Shown here piece after piece: positions 60,253 to 64,000 of a DNA stretch of 64,000 nt. The DNA is from Salinilacihabitans rarus (GTDB lineage Archaea; Halobacteriota; Halobacteria; Halobacteriales; Natrialbaceae). Under the pieces are notes generated by a model that was given only the letters and a program-made list of their open reading frames with translations, did no database searches and was not told where the DNA came from. Numbering within the stretch: position 1 is the first letter of the stretch; each line of letters begins with the position of its first letter. The DNA is taken from NCBI RefSeq assembly GCF_024296665.1, contig NZ_CP100762.1, positions 3,472,001-3,536,000 on the forward strand, written 5' to 3'. A program made the position numbers and the translations under genes.

Positions 60253-61188
60253 ATGAGTGCATTCAGTGCAATCGGAGAAGAACGCGACATCGACCGTGAC
60301 GAGTTCACGCCCGGTGTCGAGCCCCAGCCGACCTGGTGTCCGGGCTGTGGCGACTTCGGCGTCCTCAAGGCGCTGAAGCAGGCCCTCCCGGAAGTCGGAA
60401 AGTCGCCGGAGGAAGTGCTGACGGTGACGGGCATCGGCTGTTCGGGCAAGCTGAACAGCTACCTCGACACGTACGGCTTCCACACCATCCACGGCCGCCC
60501 GCTGCCGGTCGCCCGCGCCGCGAAGCTGGCAAACCCCGAACTCGAGGTCGTCGCCGCCGGCGGCGACGGCGACGGCTACGGCATCGGCGGCAACCACTTC
60601 ATCCACACGGCCCGGGAGAACCACGACGTCACCTACATCGTGTTCAACAACGAGGTCTTCGGCCTGACGAAAGGCCAGACCTCGCCGACGAGTCCGAAGG
60701 GCCACAAGTCGAAGACCCAGCCACAGGGCAGCGCGAAGTCGCCGATTCGCCCGCTGTCGCTGTCGCTGAACGCCGGCGCGACCTACGTCGCACGCACGGC
60801 CGCGGTCAACCCGAATCAGGCCAAAGAGATCATCAAGGAGGCCATCGAGCACGACGGCTTCGCCCACATCGACTTCCTCACCCAGTGTCCGACGTGGAAC
60901 AAGGACGCCCGCCAGTACGTCCCGTACATCGACGTCCAGGAGTCCGACGACTACGACTTCGACGTCACCGACCGCCGGGAGGCCCAGGAGATGATGTTCG
61001 AGACCGAGAACGCCCTCTACGAGGGCGAGGTTCTCACGGGTCGTTACTACGTCGACGAGGAGAGCCCCTCCTACGAGGAGGAGAAGCTGGGACTGGGCGA
61101 ACTGCCCGAGCAGCCCCTGGCCGAGCGCTACTTCGACGACGACGCCGAGTGGGAGCGTAGCTACGACCTGCTCGACCGCCACAAGTAA
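60253..61188 (+). CDS. korB: 2-oxoacid:ferredoxin oxidoreductase, beta subunit
   Basis: A 311-residue thiamine pyrophosphate-binding subunit. The N-terminal WCPGCGDFGVLKA has cysteines that help bind a 4Fe-4S cluster together with those in GIGCSGKL. TPP and magnesium are bound by GGDGDGYGIGGNHF and FNNEVFGLTKGQTSPTS. Two nucleotides separate it from korA, so they form one transcript. Confidence 0.93.
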   Translation: MSAFSAIGEERDIDRDEFTPGVEPQPTWCPGCGDFGVLKALKQALPEVGKSPEEVLTVTGIGCSGKLNSYLDTYGFHTIHGRPLPVARAAKLANPELEVVAAGGDGDGYGIGGNHFIHTARENHDVTYIVFNNEVFGLTKGQTSPTSPKGHKSKTQPQGSAKSPIRPLSLSLNAGATYVARTAAVNPNQAKEIIKEAIEHDGFAHIDFLTQCPTWNKDARQYVPYIDVQESDDYDFDVTDRREAQEMMFETENALYEGEVLTGRYYVDEESPSYEEEKLGLGELPEQPLAERYFDDDAEWERSYDLLDRHK

Positions 61189-61219
61189 CCGTCGCCGCTT
61201 TACTTTTTGGGTCGCGAAC

Positions 61220-61567
61220 TCACGAGCGGTCACGCTCCGATCCGGAACGGCGGCCCCGGCCCGCGGGCCAGCCCCGGGCGAACAGCGTCGAGAGGTAGCT
61301 GCCGACGAGCAACGCGACGAGCAACCCGGTCAGCGCGGTCGCGTTCCAGCCGAACAGCGCCTCGCGGACGGCGTAGGCGACGACGAGCGTGCCCATCAGC
61401 AGGGCCGTGCCGCCGGCCCAGCGGGCGGCGTACGCGGGCTCGACCGACTCGTCGTAGTTCGCGTGGAGGTCGACCCGGCCGCGGACGGCGATGAGGTAAC
61501 CGAGGTACCAGATCGCGAGCCCGCAGGCCAGCCAGACGGCGCCGCTGACGAGTTCGAGTCCGGCCAT
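61220..61567 (-). CDS. Three-span membrane protein
   Basis: A 115-residue protein with three hydrophobic segments (LVSGAVWLACGLAIWYLGYL, ALLMGTLVVAYAVREALFG, ALTGLLVALLVGSYLSTLF) and a basic tail. Layout resembles small SdpI/DUF3784-like proteins, but I do not assign it. Start at ATG 61567 or 61594. Confidence 0.6.
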   Translation of the reverse strand: MAGLELVSGAVWLACGLAIWYLGYLIAVRGRVDLHANYDESVEPAYAARWAGGTALLMGTLVVAYAVREALFGWNATALTGLLVALLVGSYLSTLFARGWPAGRGRRSGSERDRS

Positions 61568-61710
61568 CGACGGGTGTCGGCCCGACGCGTGCATAAGTGC
61601 GACGGTCGGTTCGCCGTCCGCTAGCGCGGTGCCGCAACGACAGTTTCCGCGACGGTTCCGTCGTTTTCGGATACAAAAGATATTTTTCCGCCGGAGCAAA
61701 ACAGTACGAC

Positions 61711-62139
61711 ATGAGCAGCCGTTCCACGCAGGATCGCATCCTCGAGGTGCTCGAAGAGGATGCGCAAGCCTCCTACGCCGAGATCGCGAGTCGGGCCGAC
61801 GTCTCGAAACCCACGGTCCGCAAGTACATCAACAAACTCGAAGACGAGGGGGTCATCGTCGGCTACTCCGCCGACGTCGATCCGAAGAAGCTCTCCAGCC
61901 AGACCATCGCGCTCGTGGGGATCGACGTCGCCAGCGAGCGCTACGTCGAGGCGACGAAGGAACTCAAGGAACTCCCCGAGATCGAGGCGCTGTACAGCTC
62001 CAGTGGCGACCACATGCTGATGGCCGAGGTACGTGCCGCCGACGGCGACGAACTCGGCGAGATCATCTCGAACCGGATCCTCGAGATCGAAGGCGTCACC
62101 GCCGCCCACCCCTCGTTCCTCCAGGAGCGGCTCAAGTGA
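61711..62139 (+). CDS. Lrp/AsnC family regulator (LrpA1-like)
   Basis: A 142-residue regulator. The N-terminal HTH (RILEVLEEDAQASYAEIA, then SKPTVRKYINKLEDEGVI) is followed by a RAM/ACT ligand-binding domain (VGIDVASERYVEATKELK, GDHMLMAEVRA). Lrp proteins respond to amino acids and form octamers. The TATA box GATATTTTT 27-35 nt before the ATG at 61711 indicates leaderless expression. Resembles LrpA1 of Halobacterium, but orthology is not proven. Confidence 0.88.
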   Translation: MSSRSTQDRILEVLEEDAQASYAEIASRADVSKPTVRKYINKLEDEGVIVGYSADVDPKKLSSQTIALVGIDVASERYVEATKELKELPEIEALYSSSGDHMLMAEVRAADGDELGEIISNRILEIEGVTAAHPSFLQERLK

Positions 62140-62197
62140 CCGGCTCGCGACCGGCGTCGGCCCCCGGAGCTTTGGTCCGCCGGCACGTAGTTCGAGT

Positions 62198-62689
62198 ATG
62201 CCGACCTACGAGCGCGTGACGACCGTCAGCGCCCCGCTCGAATCCGTCTGGGAGTTTCACTCGCGACTCTCGGGGCTGGAGGCGCTGACGCCCGCGTGGA
62301 TGCGGCTGCGCGTCGAGGCGGCGGTCGGCCCCGACGGCGAGCGCGACCCCGACGTGCTCGCGGCCGGATCGGAGGTCGACCTCTCGGTCCGGCCGTTCGG
62401 GATCGGCCCGCGACAGGGGTGGACCTCGGTCATCACCGAGCGCGAGCGCGCCGACGGCGCGGCGTACTTCCGCGACGAGATGGTCTACGGCCCCTTCGAT
62501 CGCTGGGAGCACACCCACGCCTTCTACGCCGACGGCGACCGGACGGTCGTCCGCGACCGCGTCGAGTACGAACTGCCCCTCGGCGGCCTCGGCGAGGCGG
62601 TCGGCCCGCTCGCCACGCTGGGGTTCGAGCCGATGTTTCGCCACCGCCACCGGGCCACGAGGGAGGCTCTCGAAGGCCCCGACGCCTGA
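62198..62689 (+). CDS. SRPBCC/START-like ligand-binding protein
   Basis: A 163-residue protein of the polyketide cyclase/START helix-grip fold (MPTYERVTTVSAPLESVWEF at the start, then FGIGPRQGWTSVITERER and the typical DRVEYELPLGGLGEAVGPL near the end). In bacteria and archaea these bind hydrophobic ligands; the ligand here is unknown. Located 58 bp after the Lrp-like gene. Confidence 0.88.
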   Translation: MPTYERVTTVSAPLESVWEFHSRLSGLEALTPAWMRLRVEAAVGPDGERDPDVLAAGSEVDLSVRPFGIGPRQGWTSVITERERADGAAYFRDEMVYGPFDRWEHTHAFYADGDRTVVRDRVEYELPLGGLGEAVGPLATLGFEPMFRHRHRATREALEGPDA

Positions 62690-62737
62690 CCGGCGGGGAC
62701 CAATCGCGTTTTACCCCCCGGGCCGCTATCGTCCCCC

Positions 62738-63355
62738 ATGACCGGCACGGACAGGCGGCGGTTCGCGGCGGCGGTCGGCGCGACCGTCGCGGGCGCGCTC
62801 GCCGGGTGTTTCGGCGGCTCCGGGGGGACGGATTCGGACGGCCTCGACGGCTCCGACGACTCCGACGCCAAGCGACTCGAATCCGTCTTCTTCGAGTACC
62901 CGGGCGACGGCCCGGTCGAGGTCGGAGACAGCTACAACTGTCCGGTCTGTAGCATGACGGCGGCGGACTACCCCGACTGGAACGCGCAACTCGTCCACGG
63001 GGACGGCACCGGCGTCTTCTGTGACACCACCGGCTGCGCCTTCGCCTACTACGTCGCCCCGGCGTACTACGACGGCCCCGACGCGCCGATCGACCGCCTC
63101 TGGGTCACCGACTTCGAGACGGGCGACTTCGTCGACGGCGCCGAGGCGTCGTTCGTCCTCGTGCGCGACGGGGGCGTCCTCGACGACCCGATGCGGATCA
63201 ACCCGCGCCCGTTCGCCGACCCCGAGACCGCTCGCGAGTACGCCGAGGGCTACGAGCACGAGGACCTCGACGAGGACGACGTCGTCGACCTCACGGACGT
63301 CGACTACGAGGTGGCCGCGATCTACCGCGGCCGCCGCCTCCCGCCGCGGGGGTGA
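62738..63355 (+). CDS. nosL: NosL-like copper chaperone lipoprotein
   Basis: A 205-residue Tat-exported lipoprotein (DRRRFAAAVGATVAGALAGC). The mature part begins with an acidic linker and contains the NosL copper-binding pattern CPVCSMTAADYPDWNA near residues 69-84, with additional cysteines in FCDTTGCAFAY. NosL delivers copper to nitrous oxide reductase. No nosZ, nosD, nosF or nosY is in the window, so this copy may serve another copper protein or belong to a locus elsewhere. A TATA-like CGTTTTACC lies about 30 nt upstream. Confidence 0.88.
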   Translation: MTGTDRRRFAAAVGATVAGALAGCFGGSGGTDSDGLDGSDDSDAKRLESVFFEYPGDGPVEVGDSYNCPVCSMTAADYPDWNAQLVHGDGTGVFCDTTGCAFAYYVAPAYYDGPDAPIDRLWVTDFETGDFVDGAEASFVLVRDGGVLDDPMRINPRPFADPETAREYAEGYEHEDLDEDDVVDLTDVDYEVAAIYRGRRLPPRG

Positions 63356-63371
63356 CACGTAGCGAGCGGAA

Positions 63372-63393
63372 ACCCACCCCTGAAGGGGTGGGT
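63372..63393 (+). repeat. IS left-end hairpin
   Basis: ACCCACCCC and GGGGTGGGT pair perfectly over 9 bp around TGAA. Such hairpins near the ends of IS200/IS605 elements are recognised as single strands by TnpA. It lies 17 bp after the nosL stop and might also terminate that transcript. Confidence 0.75.
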
Positions 63394-63426
63394 GTAAGTG
63401 ACAGCATGGCTCGGGCAATCCGCGCG

Positions 63427-63570
63427 CTACGACTCGTCTGGTTGTTCCACCGCTTCCAACCCTGCTTCGATAATCTCCCGATAGGCTTCTTCGAGGGTCA
63501 CGTCCTGCTGTTCGGCGTAGTCTTTCACGCGCCCGTTCAACGTGTGCGAGATGTTGATGTTCGGTCGCAT
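63427..63570 (-). CDS. 47-residue ribbon-helix-helix-like protein
   Basis: Encodes a small protein with the RHH pattern: [20 protein letters not shown], then [20 protein letters not shown] beta strand followed by two helices would dimerise on DNA. It lies within the IS, divergent from tnpB (38 bp between start codons), and may regulate tnpB. Similar small genes accompany haloarchaeal tnpB copies, as far as I recall. Confidence 0.65.
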   Translation of the reverse strand: MRPNINISHTLNGRVKDYAEQQDVTLEEAYREIIEAGLEAVEQPDES

Positions 63571-63608
63571 CGCCTGTGTCCAAAAGACATTCAGACGTAA
63601 AACTACAA

Positions 63609-64000
63609 ATGTCTGTTGTCGTGAGGCGAACCAACACGTTCGCGGTGCGCCCGCTCTCCGAGCAGGACGAGCAACTGCTCCGCGACCTGTTGGACGCCTC
63701 CGCCAGCCTGTGGAACGAACTCACCTACGAACGTCGCCAGAACCTCTTCGACGGCGAGTCGGTGTGGGATACCGCCGACTACCGCAAGCAGTACGTCGGA
63801 GTCCTCGGCTCCGCCACCGCCCAACAGGTCGTCCGCAAGAACAGCGAGGCGTGGCGGTCGTTCTTCGCTGTCCGAGAGGACGGCGAGGACACCGCCCCGC
63901 CGGGCTACTGGGGCAACGAGGACGAGGGGCGGGAATTGCAGACGTACATCCGCAACGACCAGTACACCCTCGAAACCGGCGAACGGAGCCGACTCGAAAT
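63609..64000 (+). CDS. tnpB: TnpB RNA-guided nuclease, 5' part
   Basis: The first 130 codons of an IS605 OrfB/TnpB protein. The N-terminus ([20 protein letters not shown]) and [20 protein letters not shown] are typical of haloarchaeal TnpB, as is [19 protein letters not shown]. TnpB is an RNA-guided DNA nuclease related to Cas12. The RuvC motifs and zinc ribbon lie beyond the window, so integrity cannot be judged. Confidence 0.85.
   Translation, partial: MSVVVRRTNTFAVRPLSEQDEQLLRDLLDASASLWNELTYERRQNLFDGESVWDTADYRKQYVGVLGSATAQQVVRKNSEAWRSFFAVREDGEDTAPPGYWGNEDEGRELQTYIRNDQYTLETGERSRLE

Larger units (their letters stand above)
63360..64000 (+). mobile_element. IS200/IS605-group insertion sequence, tnpB only, cut by the window end
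   Basis: Starts just after nosL with a subterminal hairpin, then a small divergent ribbon-helix-helix gene and the start of tnpB. No tnpA is seen between the left end and tnpB, as in IS1341-type elements that depend on a transposase supplied elsewhere. The left boundary is approximate and the right end lies beyond the window. Confidence 0.75.

Overview
This is chromosomal DNA of a haloarchaeon (class Halobacteria). The sequence is very GC-rich, the predicted proteins are strongly acidic, and many genes are leaderless, with an archaeal TATA box about 25-30 nt before the start codon. Other markers are a nuoCD fusion without nuoEFG nearby, Bat-type PAS/GAF/HTH regulators, a halocyanin-like Tat lipoprotein and a KEOPS Pcc1/eS1/uS15 operon.

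Layout. 1-3.9 kb: start of the complex I operon (nuoA-B-CD-H, minus strand). 4-7 kb: purine genes purK and purE with a small unknown gene between them. 6.6-12.5 kb: ribH, an aminotransferase, ribL (FAD synthetase), a JAMM/MPN protease, a GldA-type dehydrogenase and an S1/OB/DHH phosphoesterase. 12.4-16.6 kb: exported phospholipase D-like, coiled-coil/HEAT-repeat and CDP-alcohol phosphatidyltransferase proteins. 17.2-19.8 kb: operon rps15-recJ-like-pcc1-rps3ae. A 54-bp tandem repeat and an acyl-CoA synthetase follow.

22.1-34.4 kb is an integrated element of about 12.3 kb in tRNA-Ala(GGC). Its ends are a 30-bp exact duplication of the tRNA 3' end. It carries a type I restriction-modification operon (hsdM-hsdS-hsdR) with a YgjP-like metallopeptidase, a divergent membrane protein, a frameshifted SWIM zinc-finger gene, a winged-helix regulator, a helicase-like P-loop protein and a tyrosine recombinase next to the distal att site. 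Base composition is visibly lower in GC than the flanks. 34.4-35.7 kb beyond it holds a lone modified-base-reader-like domain gene and gene relics.

36-47.4 kb is ordinary chromosome: small membrane and zinc-ribbon proteins, a DUF7344 regulator, a five-PAS Bat regulator, surE, an Rsm22-like/tyrA operon, an FAD oxidoreductase and an M24 peptidase.

47.47-52.28 kb is the most unusual part. A 4.8-kb segment has 33-bp imperfect terminal inverted repeats (first 17 bp perfect) and a 4-bp ATAA direct repeat outside them, so it looks like a transposon inserted between the M24 peptidase and aroA. It contains a frameshifted transposase remnant, a NUDIX hydrolase, a divergent promoter region built from repeated TTTGCTAT-type boxes, and a three-gene operon. 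That operon matches the published, experimentally uncharacterised haloarchaeal HRAMP system (diverged Cas7 and Cas5/Cas6-like RAMP proteins plus a protein of unknown fold). I see no CRISPR array, cas1/cas2 or Cas10/Cas3 in the window.

52.3-63.4 kb returns to core genes: aroA, a phosphodiesterase, a VWA lipoprotein, aroC, the korAB 2-oxoacid:ferredoxin oxidoreductase, lrpA1-like, SRPBCC and NosL-like genes. The window ends inside a tnpB-type insertion sequence with a perfect subterminal hairpin and a small ribbon-helix-helix gene.
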